From Dermanyssus gallinae (taxonomy: Eukaryota; Arthropoda; Arachnida; Mesostigmata; Dermanyssidae), in NCBI GenBank assembly GCA_003439945.1, contig QVRM01002086.1, positions 102,501 to 166,500 on the forward strand: DNA of 64,000 bases. Reading direction: 5' to 3'. The position numbers were made by a program, and so were the translations under genes. Below, one piece after another: positions 45,004 through 56,670 of this stretch; the stretch's first letter is position 1; each line of letters begins with the position of its first letter. Below the pieces are notes generated by a model. That model had not been told where the DNA came from and did not search any database. It saw nothing but the letters and a program-made list of their open reading frames with translations.

Positions 45004-45160
45004 CACACAAGAGGAGTTTTGTCTTGGTCAGATTTACGACAAAGCCGAATTGTTTGAAATGTGACATTGCCGTCTTGATACCGGCCCCCAGATGCCTGAG
45101 GTTAACCTGACTGTTTAAGAGCAGGTGAGATGCGGAACAGCAGAGTTGTATCAACTATAC
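45004..45160 (-). pseudogene. Short reverse-transcriptase fragment
   Basis: The - strand reads VDTTLLFRISPALKQS (around 45155-45110, where a YADDTTLLF-type block would stand), then in a second frame AMSHFKQFGFVVNLTKTK and LLLC (to 45007). A palm-domain Asp block followed about 40 residues later by [LV]-N-x-x-KTK-x-x-L is the usual order in LINE RTs. One frameshift and stops on both sides. Only about 50 codons are legible. Confidence 0.4.
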
Positions 45161-47376
45161 AATATATTACCAGAAAAGTTCCTTCCACGAGCCTTTTCTT
45201 GACCTGTTCACGAATGAGTATGGACACAAATACAAATACAGAAACCACTGTTCTATAAAGAGACGTCATTTATACTCTAAACGATTGCTTATCATAGGCT
45301 TAATTCGTCTCGCCTACATACATATACTAATGAGAATTATAATATTAACAAACGTACTAAAGTACTATGCACATTTGCCGCAAGAGTGGATTCAAACAGA
45401 GCAGTTAATGTGCAGCCGTTATGTGCGTGTGTATACATACTGTAGGAATAAAACAAGAACACACTTCCATCGCTGCATGCATAAATATATAAATAATTTC
45501 ATCCAATACTGTGTTTGAGATAATAGCAACTGTAGTAGTAAGGTATACGGAAGGGCTTTCCTCATTGAAAACTGTTACTCCCTGCTTATAAATGCTCTAC
45601 AAAAACAACTTGCCTCGGGTAGTAGCACCCCTCTATCTCACTCCGATTCTAAGGCAAGAATAAATACAACGACTGTGAGCAATTTGTGCCAATCGTCAAG
45701 GTATAAATCTATTCATCCTAGTACATATATCGGTCATACCTCTATTATCGTTCACCAAGTGTCGCACCCAACCTTGCCTAACTGATATTGCAGCAAAACA
45801 GATCCAGTTCTTCGACTGTTCTAATTCCGACGCAACGAATTAACTTTACACACTTTTCAACTGACTAAATAATCACTTACCCACACGACAGCTGCGGTAA
45901 CAGACTTCCAATCGGCGCTGTAATGCAATAGACTACACCGGTTCGTTTAGTATAGGAGATGCTGAAGTCTTCCATAGCTTTCACAAACGTGACCAGTAAC
46001 TGTCTCCTCTCTCGCTACCTAAATGTGTAGTCATGGTCATTTTCCGCCGCGCTCCATCTGTTCCTCGTCGAAGTCCGAGGCCTGTGTCATATTTGCTGGG
46101 CCCCGCGCTACTCGCACAGATGCTGCTGTTATTGCTGCTGTTACTACATGCAGAACGAATACGACCTACTATTACAGGGCGGAAACTGGTCCTCGTGCAG
46201 GCATGAACGCTCTCGTTGTAACGGTGGCATTGAGAATTGATTCAATCGGCTCGCGATGAAGATGCTATTCCGATGCGTGAAAAGGGTTTGCCTGATGTCC
46301 GGAACACATCGAGAATGATCACTTTCCCCCCTCCACGATGGGTGGAGCACAGGATAACGGAGGTAACAACAGCAACAACTAAACCATCCTCAACAGCAGC
46401 GGGAACGTCAACCACAACATAACAACAACAGTAATAGCAACAACAACAATAACGACACAACAACAACAACAATAACGACACAACAACAACAATAACGGAA
46501 ACACCACCCGCAAACAACAATCAGAGCACCAGCAGAAGGCTGAGATAATGATGAGAGCAGCACGGCTAAATACACCGAATCAAGCGCTGATTAAAATTAA
46601 TGACATTGCTATTATCATGCAGCAAAACAGATCAGGAAGAAAAGAATATAGCAAAGATCAAGGAGGGGGTCGAAAGGTGATGATGCTATAGAAAACGGAA
46701 CAGGACAGCCAATACTGCTACCACGTCTAAGACTTCTACTACTGCTGCTACAAGAACTACTACTACTAAGGAAACCGTATCGTTTAGCGAGCAAAAGAAG
46801 GACAAATCAAAAGTCGACTACCCTACGCCGCAAACAAGAGCAGGTCTGCATGTCTTCAATGTTGCTTGGACGCATTATTATTGGAATAGCCTACATGAAC
46901 GGCGGTCGCAGACGACGACTATTAACCACATTATGCTTCGACATGGGACCTATTGTCCTACAATGAGATTAGCTTGCTCGATGATCCAACAACACGCTTT
47001 AGCTGGCCAACACTTTGCCATGCGCGCTCTCCTACCGCCAGCAAAGAGTAGCGGCACCGTCTATAATACTAAGCAACCCTAGCGCTCTTAGTTAGCCGGC
47101 AGTTTTGCTGGCAGAGTAGTGCACGAAAAACTTTTAGTTCGGTTTGTTTGTTTGCCTCAATAGTGTACGAATGGAGGAGTACTTTGAAAGACAAAGGTAA
47201 CAAAATCAATCAATAATAATTATTACTATAGTAATTTTGCAGTGGTAGCGCGGATTCGATTATCGACGTCTGACGAGCTGACACAAGATTAACCAATAAC
47301 ATTGCTAACAGTAAATGTTATCAGTTAATTCAGGTAGTCTCCATTCATCACAATAGCAAGAACTAAACACCAAGAG
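45161..47376. other. Gene-less stretch with CAA tracts
   Basis: CAACAACAATAACGACACAA repeated at 46441-46500 and mixed trinucleotides at 46730-46770. Otherwise nothing recognised. Confidence 0.5.

Positions 47377-47444
<68 letters not shown>
47377..47444. repeat. (TAA)n microsatellite
   Basis: About 22 uninterrupted TAA units. The Tyr-run frame on the other strand is an artefact. Confidence 0.95.
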
Positions 47445-48065
47445 CCATATCAACGCTTAGAATGTCGCAGTGCAGTCGATAATTGGCATTCTGTTCTGTA
47501 AAGACCGTGCGTGACACAGGTGCGTGCACCGGCGTGGCGATTCAGCAGTTAGCAATTACTGCAATTAGCACACAAGAGCGGCAAGCGCAATTTTAAAGCG
47601 TGCGAAGTGTTCTACACCTCTTCTGCTATTGAGAAAGGCGCGCAGAGTATGTAGAAGTATAGCAAATCTACCTAGCAGGTGACGGAAAGGCCAAGCGAGA
47701 AAGCTAAGGCGAACCTGCTAGATCCAACGAAACAATGTATGTATGATTTCCACGGTCGAACAACATTCGGGACCAGAGCGCAAATGCAAAATTCTAAGAA
47801 TCGGAAGGCCAGCATCGTAATTACAATAATAGAACTTCTATTGAGAGAGTAGATAATTGTCTATCGGCGCCTTTATCTGAATTACAGCAGACAGTTGCAG
47901 TTTGAAGTTTTGGTCGGGTGGAGGCCGGGGCCAGCGTAGCAAAGGCAGAGTGCAGAGAGCTTCAGTCGAGTAAATAGACATCAGGAAGCAACACATTTTT
48001 AAACTTAATGAATTCAAGTGACCTTTCAGTATAGCATTCTCCGTAACCTAGTTTCGCTTTATAAC

Positions 48066-48068
<3 letters not shown>
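47445..48068. other. Gene-less stretch
   Basis: Nothing recognised. Confidence 0.5.
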
Positions 48069-48109
<41 letters not shown>

Positions 48110-48122
48110 TATTATATATATA
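48069..48122. repeat. (TA)n microsatellite
   Basis: About 20 TA units, then CTAT and a short second array. Confidence 0.95.
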
Positions 48123-49382
48123 CATACCCTAATGAAGCATCATTGTCTCTATAACCTTATTCAGCATTCACAACTGGCAACCACGAATGATACGTTACAC
48201 GTATCATTCGGTTCCATCATTATTGGTTGGTTCCCAGCGTTGCGGTTGCCATTCTGTATTTAATGCACATCGTCGATTTGGTGCGGCTACCCTCCAAAGT
48301 CTACCACCGAGCCAGTCGACCGCCTTTGCTCAGTCGAGTGGCTAAAATTATGCTTTCACATGTATGATATGGATAGATGATGATACATCGACCAGTCACG
48401 GCAGCAGACACCGCAATTCGAGTCCCTTGACATCAACCTCACCTCCACCACCACCACCACCACCACAGGTAGGAGTATTCGCTATACGGTTCGATCGCCA
48501 ATCACAGCACGGCGGCAATGTTTGGCGGACCTCCACCGTCACCATCGTTATAACTACGTTTATCAAAACCACCACGACCATATTGTTGTTGTTATTGTAT
48601 TAGTTGTTGCTCTTGTCGTTGTTGTTGTTGTTGCCATTGTTGGTCTCGTTGCCGTCAATACCGCAATGGTATCATCGGTATTGTTGCAGGACTGCGCAAG
48701 ACCTCGTCTGTTGTCCACACAGGTTGTCTGAATGGCCTCATGTGTGTGTGTGGGTGAATCACACGCTCAAGTCGTTGTGTCCGTTCCTAGTTGTAGTTGG
48801 CGACTCTTCGATGTCGTCGTTGTCGTTGTCGTTGTAGTAGTACTCAGACGTTAGAGACGAATGTATCCGCGGCAAACTTTGCAATGGATATTGATTTCAA
48901 TAAGAGCCCAACTCAAGAGCCGGCCTGCAGGCTGTGCGTTCGTCCGTCCGTTGAGCGGGCAAAGCCAACGTGTACAAGGCTAGGAGCGTATGCAATACGT
49001 GCTCGGGCCCCGGCATTGTGTGGACGGGCAAACGTGCGTATGGCTCCGAACGTTACGACTGCTCTATGCAATTACATGTGCCATCAATTCGCCATAGCGG
49101 CGGCAGCAGCAGCAACAGCATTATCATCAACGTCATCGGTAGACCCTCACCGTTGTCCTCGACTCGCTGAACTGAGCTTTACTGAGCTTCGAACGCCGGT
49201 CTTCGATGAGAACTGCCTCCTCTACGACTACGACGCCAAGGTCACCTCGCTGTCGGCATCGCTGCGCTTTAATGAAGCAGAGGTGCAGTGCCATCACTTT
49301 ATGAAGCTGCGAAGTGCGTCGTATACAGAGTGCGTACACGCATCACGAGATAGATATTTTGTTGATATATGTATATATTTGT

Positions 49383-49386
<4 letters not shown>
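48123..49386. other. GC-richer island with CAC/GTT repeats and one long frame
   Basis: CCACCACCACCACCACCAC at about 48450-48468, and GTTGTTGTT at 48583-48640. A + frame of 227 codons (48797-49480) is Ala/Cys/Arg-rich and unrecognised, and its last 40 codons are Tyr-Ile from the TA array. I regard it as chance or at most a partial exon. Confidence 0.35.
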
Positions 49387-49431
<45 letters not shown>

Positions 49432-49437
49432 TATACA

Positions 49438-49478
<41 letters not shown>
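49387..49478. repeat. (TA)n microsatellite, two blocks
   Basis: TA arrays at 49387-49428 and 49444-49478, separated by GCATATACATATATG. Confidence 0.95.
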
Positions 49479-49479
<1 letters not shown>

Positions 49480-50215
49480 AATTTAAACTTTTTACCAACA
49501 CAATGGTAACTGTAGTAGGTTTAAATTACTATATCCTCCTTGCAAATATTTGTAAATGTATGAAACAACATACTATTGTAATTGTGTATATAATAAATAA
49601 ATAACCTTGTTAAAAAAAATGCGTATATGTTTGGCTTCTAGTAGGAGTCACTGTCACACTTTGAAAGCAGTATTTCTTAACAATTGCAGGCTTCGCATGT
49701 ACAGATACAAAGAAAAACAAGAACTTATATGTACATTAATTTAAAAAAACACGTAGCTGTGTGCGTTCTTGTTCTTTTACCTAGAATTCTTGTACTTCCT
49801 CATCTCTAAGTCTGAACTATACTACTTTGCCTCGAACGCCCATTCCTGCGTTCGCCCGCCGATATAGCGGGGTGGTTGGTGCACTGACGGGCAACATATC
49901 TCAGAGTACCTGCCCGGTTCAGGCTTCAGGCTACTGCCCGCTGCCGCCGTTTCTGCGCCGTCTGAATAAGAGCCTAGGAACCTATCATACGAAATTAGCC
50001 AGTCCCCGGAAAGCAGCGTCAATAGCTTGTATCAATCAGAGCCAGATGTCCTGCTCCCTGTATGGTTCAACCCGTAGCCTTTCAAACGGTGGTACCGAGG
50101 CTACCGAAAGAGAGAAAGAGGCCGACAGGCTGGCAGGCGTTACACTGACAGAGAATTAAACGCTGATGCGGGTGGTAGGGTTAGCCAGAGGGACTAAGCT
50201 AAACTAGCTTTCCTC
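49479..50215. other. Stretch with tRNA-like boxes
   Basis: TAGCGGGGTGGTTGG (49865) is a good A-box shape, and GGTTCAGGCT (49916-49925) is a fair B-box 51 bp on. No full cloverleaf. This might be the head of a degraded tRNA-derived SINE. The overlapping frames at 49822-50159 are unrecognised. Confidence 0.3.
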
Positions 50216-50239
50216 GAGAGAGAGAGAGAGAGAGAGAGG
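50216..50239. repeat. (GA)n microsatellite
   Basis: Twelve GA units. Confidence 0.9.
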
Positions 50240-51682
50240 GGAAGAGAGAGCAGCAGATCATTGGCAGGCAGCAAGCACCTCTGCGTGTATCTCTAAGTAC
50301 GGTCGATATGCGACTTCAAGTCGCCGGCCACCATCATGACCATGATTGTCCTCGCCACAAACGTCGTTACCGTCGTCTCGTGTTATCAGCCAGTCAGTGG
50401 CAATTCGTGCCGCGCGCTTTACCAATCGACGTCGACGACGACAGCGACGACGACCCGCGTCACGTATGCACGCGTCATTATGCGTTCGTGCTACGAGATT
50501 GCGGCAGACTAGCGGAGCTTTGCGGCCACGTGACGCGTGCCGCGTCGTGTGTGCGCGCGACCATCTCAACGCTCGGATGATGTCGCCAAAAATACATATA
50601 GACAAATAATGGTCGGAGCGGGAAGTTAAGCGACTTATTCACGCTTGTTAGGGGCCCAGCCGAACAGAGCCGAATCTGTTCCTCGGACGCGATGGCGACG
50701 GATTCGCGAGTCAGTACATAGATGGCGGCGGGGGAATATACGCACGTGCATCATGCACGCATCAGAATCAACAATTCCACTGCTATTATTGGTTAACTTT
50801 GGCGACGGAGAGATAGAAAGTGAGAGAAAGAGACCGATATCACTGAGAAGCAATACAAGACGTAGAAGTAATAGAAATTGTTGGTTCCGCTATTGTTGTT
50901 GTTGCAGTTGCTGTTGTTGTGATTAATGTTGTTGTTACTGTTATTGCTGTTGCTGTTTCCGTTGTGGTTATTACTGTTGCTGTTTCCGTTGTGGTTGTTG
51001 TTGTTGCTTTGTTGTTGTGGCTATGGTACTAGCAACAGATGTGGCAGCAACATTGGCAACGCCGCCAGCTAGAGTGAAGGTGGACAGTATGTCGAGTAGG
51101 TAACGGTAGTGGTGGAAAAATGAAGACCTGCGAGAGAAACAATAAAGCTGAATAGATATAGAGGTCTAAACATAGCCTCCATAACAGCATGATGCATGTC
51201 GATTAAGATATAATACTCCGTACGAAACGCGAGTTAGTGGCGGTCGTCTTCGTCGTCGGAGCCAGCGCCAGTAGCAGTGGAGGTCTGGAAAAGTAGTGGA
51301 AGGAAGAGTAATCGCTGTAGTCGGTGGTAGGTGGTAGGTGGTGTAACGTGTCGCATGCCTGCCTGACCTACGGGACAACCCATTCGCACATACGCTCTCA
51401 ACAAACCTGTGGGGAACATGGGACGTCATTATTAATAGTAGGTGTACACAAAGTGGAAGCTCCATCATCGACACTGAGCCGCCGACAATGAGGCGCCGAT
51501 CTCGTCGTAATGCAAATTGGTTCGAGCTAATCGGCCGAGACTCACGGCTGATTCTGCTATTCAGTACTCGTTTGTTCTCTTTTACCAGTCTGTGCGTACG
51601 TATGTATGTATGTGTGTGTGTGTAGTTTTTTAAACTATGCAATATAGACTATTTACTTGTGTAATGCATTTGTCAACAAAAT

Positions 51683-51684
<2 letters not shown>
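50240..51684. other. GC-richer island with GTT/GCT repeats
   Basis: CGTCGACGACGACAGCGACG near 50428, and GTTGTTGTT with TTGCTGTTTCCGTTGTGGTT repeated at 50947 and 50977 (a 30-bp duplication). Short GT runs at 51609-51624. No supported gene. Confidence 0.5.

Positions 51685-51719
<35 letters not shown>
51685..51719. repeat. (TA)n microsatellite
   Basis: About 17 TA units. Confidence 0.95.
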
Positions 51720-51726
<7 letters not shown>

Positions 51727-51804
51727 AGCCAACCGCACGCTATATGACATACTACACAGCGAGCTCATCTGATTCAAAAGATATTCCAAAGAATGGTAGA
51801 AAAC

Positions 51805-51810
<6 letters not shown>

Positions 51811-51853
<43 letters not shown>
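51811..51853. repeat. (TA)n microsatellite
   Basis: About 21 TA units, only about 90 bp from the previous array. Confidence 0.95.
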
Positions 51854-51856
<3 letters not shown>

Positions 51857-52430
51857 TTTGCTGCACGATTTTACCGCGTTGCAATGACAGCTGAGGCTTC
51901 GCCATCGACAACAACGAATAAGGCATAACAAGGTGTAAAGAAATCATGAAAGGTATCGACTGACCGATCCGAAGAACCGAACGCTCTGGACGAATAGTTA
52001 GGCGTCAGTCATGCATCAATGTGCTTGCCTCACGCGGCTGATCGTCCGACCAGGCTGTGCGTCGTTATATGCTACCGTCCTGAACGCCTCACTCTGAACG
52101 ACTCTGCGACAGAATGAGCGAGTACAAATCGTGCACGACAAATGACACACCGTGACCTTTGATCTTCGACTGGGGCGCATACACGCACCTGCATGTCATA
52201 GCTGCATATATGTATATACATATAAACTCGATGTATATATTTATATATATGTGTGTAATTATATAACAAATTACATATACAGCTTTATTCTGCTTCCGCC
52301 CCTTAATAGGGTATTCTCCCTGTGATATTCGTATACCTCTCTACCTCTCCACGTCCTAGCTCTCTCTACCATGTCACTTCTTTATCACAACTCCTTACAC
52401 TCTCCCCGTTTGCTCTGTCTGTTTGCTTTT

Positions 52431-52432
<2 letters not shown>
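51854..52432. other. Gene-less stretch
   Basis: Irregular ATATATGTATATACATATA near 52205-52255. Nothing else. Confidence 0.5.

Positions 52433-52462
<30 letters not shown>
52433..52462. repeat. (TA)n microsatellite
   Basis: Fifteen TA units inside a pyrimidine-rich stretch. Confidence 0.95.
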
Positions 52463-52464
<2 letters not shown>

Positions 52465-55280
52465 TACGTCTTTCCATTACCTTGTTCGTAGATCGCCCTG
52501 TTTCCCCCATTATTTTCCTTTACCTTTAACTTGTCTTTGCCTTCGCTGCCTCTTCTTCAGTTTCCTCTTTCCTCACTCGCGCCTGCGCTCCCTCTCTCTC
52601 TATCCCCTGGTTTCTCTTAGTTTAGCCTGGCTCATTTTTTCGTGTGTTTTCCCCGCATTTTTATTCTCCATATAGTTCATAGAGCTACCCATCTCTGCTC
52701 TCTCTCTCTCTCCTCACTGGGCACATCTAGTGCTTCAATGCTTGTGGTAATTCTGCCATTATTAGCATCATCGTCAGCATCAGCCACCACTATCGCAATC
52801 AGAAGAAGCATTATCATCATCATTAGTATTATCAGTCCCGTTACAGAGCAAGCAAAAGCCATTGTCTTTCAATTCAAGCCGTAGACATGTTGTTGGATTC
52901 TGCTCGAATGAACGAACAGTCATCGGGGAAAGAGGAAAAAGAGGAACGCGCTGTCCGGCGGGCGGTGGAACGATAAAATGCTGCTGCCTTCTAAAAGCCC
53001 AACATCGGCAGCAGCAGCAGCAATAACTACGTTACACAGGACACGGTGTTTTTGGACATATTATCGTATTGAGAGAAAGAGGGATCGAGAAAAAGAGGGA
53101 CAGAGAGATCGAGAGAAAATTAAGTAAGAGAAAAAGAGAAAATAGGAGAAAGAACAGAGGACATCATTTGTCGAGATGAACAAAAAGAACGGCGAGAGCA
53201 AAATAAAACTATGGACTAGTAGAAATAGACAGGCGTGCGGGGGTAGACAATGAGCCTACACAACACAGTGGTCGGAATCAGCCTGTTTGTTCCCCTCTCT
53301 CTCCCCCTTTTCTTTCTCTTTATTCTCTTATTTCTCCCCGCTCTCTCTCTCACCTGCTTGTTGGTTATCTAGTAGTAAGGTAGGAAATCAACTAGTATCT
53401 GTCTGTCTATCTGTGCATGATTTCTACCTTCTCTTGTTTCCTTCTGGAAAGCTGCTTCCTTGTTTTAGCCCTGTTGCTCTTTTCCCTGTCAGTACGACGT
53501 CCGCTCCTCCCATCCGACCTGCTCCGTGCGGCCGGACGGCCCGCGGGTCACCACTCCAAGCCGCCACAAGATGAAGCTATCTTGGCCCGGCATGCGCAGA
53601 CAGTGCGGGCTACAACCGAGCAAGCTGCCCGACCGTTTACGCCGGCAATGATCAGGCAATGGCGGCACAACGAGATGATGTATCTTTGATAAAACGAAAC
53701 ACATGTTTCCCATCTCTGTGTGTCCTGTTCCCTTCTTCCCCACCTTCATCTTCTCTGTGTTGCCTTGTAGCACTCGGCGACCCCCTCCACGGCTTCTATC
53801 ACTGCTGTCGTTGTGCAGACGGCCGCCGCCGCCTTCGGCATCGGAGGCGGCCATCGCTACCGATAGTTTCCCTGAAACAGGACCTCCACCTACCCCATCT
53901 ACTTGCCGAGCCCCACTCCCCCCCATTCAGTGGGCAGAACTAATAGCTATTAACAGCTCTACAGCTTGTGCTGCCTGCATTCTGATGCAACTGATACGAC
54001 GGCTCTACGACAGTCTGGTGCTCTTTCATCGTGTCGCTCGCGTGCGTCATTTTCGCATTATTCAATTGTGGGCTTGTTCGATTGCCGATGCATGCCGGTA
54101 AGCAGTAGGTGAGTGAGTTTGGTTTGACTAGCTTACCTACGGAACCCCAGTCAATAATTAGAGTAATAAGCACGCGTACAGTGGTACGAGAATGGTCGAG
54201 AATACGTCGTACCCGGCCAAAAATCTGGCGAACGTGGGCCTATGTTTCTTACTCGAGATGCTTTGATGAGATCGACGGTTCGAGTGCAGTGGTGAGCGGC
54301 GGCAGAAACAGCCGCGCGACTTGAGAGGAAAATGGTAGATGGAAGCGATACCGTGCGCTAGTTATGGTTGTCACCTACCGGGGTTTCGGCAATTTGACCC
54401 CTGTTGTTAATCGAATTCTCTTTGAGTGATGCTCATTGAGAACAGATGATAAACCACATCGTGGAGAAGCAACGGCCTGCTGCCGCTACAAGGCATGCTG
54501 TTGGGAAACCTTAGGTATCGCAACATGTCCGGCCATTGGTAAATTGAAGATACGTTTCGCGGCAATTTTAAGTGCGTATAGGGAGGAGAATAGTCTAGAA
54601 TTAAAAAAAATCTGCTTGAAAATTGCGTTTAATCCTAGGCCATTGGCGCCTCCAATAACCACGATGACGTTTGAGGACCACCGGAACAGCAGCAACAATT
54701 TTGCTATTCCAAGCAGTTGCGGCAGCTGTACCACAAAAACAGTTTCAGCAAATTGAGGCAAAAATCAACTGCGCAGTTTAGGTGCTCCAAAATATTTAAA
54801 CTGAATCATACGTGCTTTGATACTGCGACCAAAAATCGAGGCTTATTATTCTTGACAAGAGCCACTACGAGTACTCTGCTGCCGCCGTTCCTGCTGTTAA
54901 CGTATTACTCTTTGTTATCTGTTATTGGCGTGATTTACCGAATGTTACCAAACACACTGTTACTGCTATTACTATCACCATTTACGCTACGCTAGGTTAG
55001 ACTTGGAATAAAGCGGCGCTACTGGCGTAAACTACAACTAAGAGAATATTGTGCAGGTTCACACAGTCTTCTGCATCTTAAGTTCTATTAAGTCATCACG
55101 CCTATAATGATTACATAATTATGTTAGCGGAGAACAGGAAAACCAATTAAGATATGTCTACTTCTGAATTATATATATATATAGAAAATATTGTGATGTT
55201 TATTTATCATTCACAATCCGTTTGCACACTCGGCAGTGCTCGCCTTAATAAAAATGGTGGTAAAAAGGTGTCACGTGAGG
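52463..55280. other. Gene-less stretch, pyrimidine-rich then mixed
   Basis: T/C-rich sequence at about 52490-52720 and 53285-53480, GA-rich at 53070-53150, and GCCGCCGCC near 53820. Overlapping frames at 53287-54101 on both strands are unrecognised. 54400-55280 has nothing but a short (TA)5. Confidence 0.45.
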
Positions 55281-55690
55281 TTAAGAATCAGCTGTCAGTC
55301 TTCTTGATTGACGGTAGCCCCCGCTCTTATGGGCACGGTGCGAGTGGTATATCCTCAAGGTTCTTTGCAACGTTAAAACGGTAAGATCCATAAGATTCCT
55401 TTTCGTGACGCCGAGCTCCAAGAGCGTCCTCGCAGATTCGGAGTCCCATACACCACTCATAGAGATAGTGATGGGTCCGAATTTGCGAGGTTTTTGCAGG
55501 TCGGGGAGCGCCGCTCTTAGGAACTCGACGTATTTGGTGATGTTGTCCTGCCGCGCTTTTGCCAGGTCCCGGTTCGGGCCGCAAACCTCGGCATCTAAAA
55601 CCCAGACCTCGGTAGGTGTTGTTATAACGAGGCCGGGCTTTAGACCCGGTGCGCCCGGTCGACGGAATACTTGCTCACGAATATATATAT
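55281..55690 (-). pseudogene. R2-type restriction-like endonuclease (RLE) fragment
   Basis: An undisturbed - strand frame of about 133 codons (55679 to the TAA at 55281) reads LKPGLVITTPTEVWVLDAEV, then RDLAKARQDNITKYVEFL, LGVTKRNLMDLTVLTLQRTL and RIYHSH. The order KPD-L-[IV] ... [VI]-[LI]-D-x-x-V ... AR-x-x-K-x-x-KY ... L-[GN]-[IV]-x...RT-x-x-I/Y is that of the RLE domain and C-terminus of R2/NeSL-group LINEs, whose enzyme nicks the target for priming. The first acidic residue (KPD) is Gly here. The frame stops at its family-typical C-terminus. Upstream is only (TA)n, so the copy is strongly 5'-truncated. About 130 nt of 3' UTR probably follow (55150-55280). Confidence 0.65.
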
Positions 55691-56359
55691 ATAATTTATA
55701 TTACTTGTTTTTTTTTTTGTAATTTATACTTGAAGATAATTACTATAATTATGACAAAGGCTTAAAACAAGTCGGTGCATTATCCACCTATAATTGCAAT
55801 CGCAGTATCAAAGAAATTCTGCGACCGCCAGCTGTTGCCTGAAGGTCGTCGTTATTGGCCTAAGTTTCCCTAACGTATACAAGTAAACACACACACACAC
55901 ACGTCTAAATCATACATAGAGTTACCTGTTGACTCAAAGCAAGGCGAACCTCACTAAGTGAAGCTATGGGGTCAGCTCCGCGGGCTCGCCTTACAGTCAA
56001 TCGTTGAAGTAACTCCGTTTGATGGGGGACGTTGAAGTCTGACTGGTCGTCCTTCAGACACACTATCTTCACAGCATTAGTTATCATCTAGCTACGGCGT
56101 GCGTTAAGTCGGGTGCACCGGGAGCCCGGCTCTCTCGAGTTCACTGATCAATCCGAATATTAGACAAGTCTTCTTTGTAACATATTACGCGGTCAATCAA
56201 TTTCCGTTACCTGTTTGCTCGGACTGACGCGCAGTTGCAGTTGACAGGGGCTAGAGCTGGACTGGATCCCGCTCACTCACACATATTTAAAGCAGGGTTT
56301 AACATAACCGTATGTACTTATTTTAAACTTTGGAAGAACGCAGGAAAACCAATGCACGA
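55691..56359. other. Gene-less stretch
   Basis: Short T9 run (55711-55719), (CA)n at 55889-55902. Nothing recognised. Confidence 0.45.
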
Positions 56360-56670
56360 AGGAACTGATCTTACCGGCGTGTTCGGTGGAGAAATCCTGC
56401 ATATTCTAAACACCCAACGCAAGCTAGCAAAAGGCGAATAGCCGTTTTAAGGAAAGTCATAAAAAGTCGATATGCTGTTATGTCTTACGTTAGAGCGTTC
56501 ATGTTTAGAACCGTGAAATGTTACCATAACGACAAACATGCACGCCATCAGCTATCATAGCTAATTTAATGACCATCAATTGCGTATAAAAGTGATGGCG
56601 CTACGTTGCGTAGTTACCGAGTAACTACGGTTTCTCGACAGCCATACCAAAAGTAAAGGCATGCATAATT
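56360..56670 (+). repeat. Foldback-family arm, single copy
   Basis: AAGGAAAGTCATAAAAAGTC GATATGCTGTTATG at 56449-56482, then CTAATTTAATGACCATCAAT, AGTGATGGCGCTACGTTGCG and AGTTACCGAGTAACTACG follow the left-arm order of the 36.5-kb element. Upstream GGCGTGTTCGG and AACGCAAGCTAGC match the outer extension seen at 37090-37145 and 37905-37960. No second arm lies nearby. Confidence 0.6.

Noticed and set aside
48797..49480. 227-codon + frame, candidate gene
   Set aside because: Ends inside a (TA)n array that supplies the last 40 codons. No motif, no splice context that I can defend.
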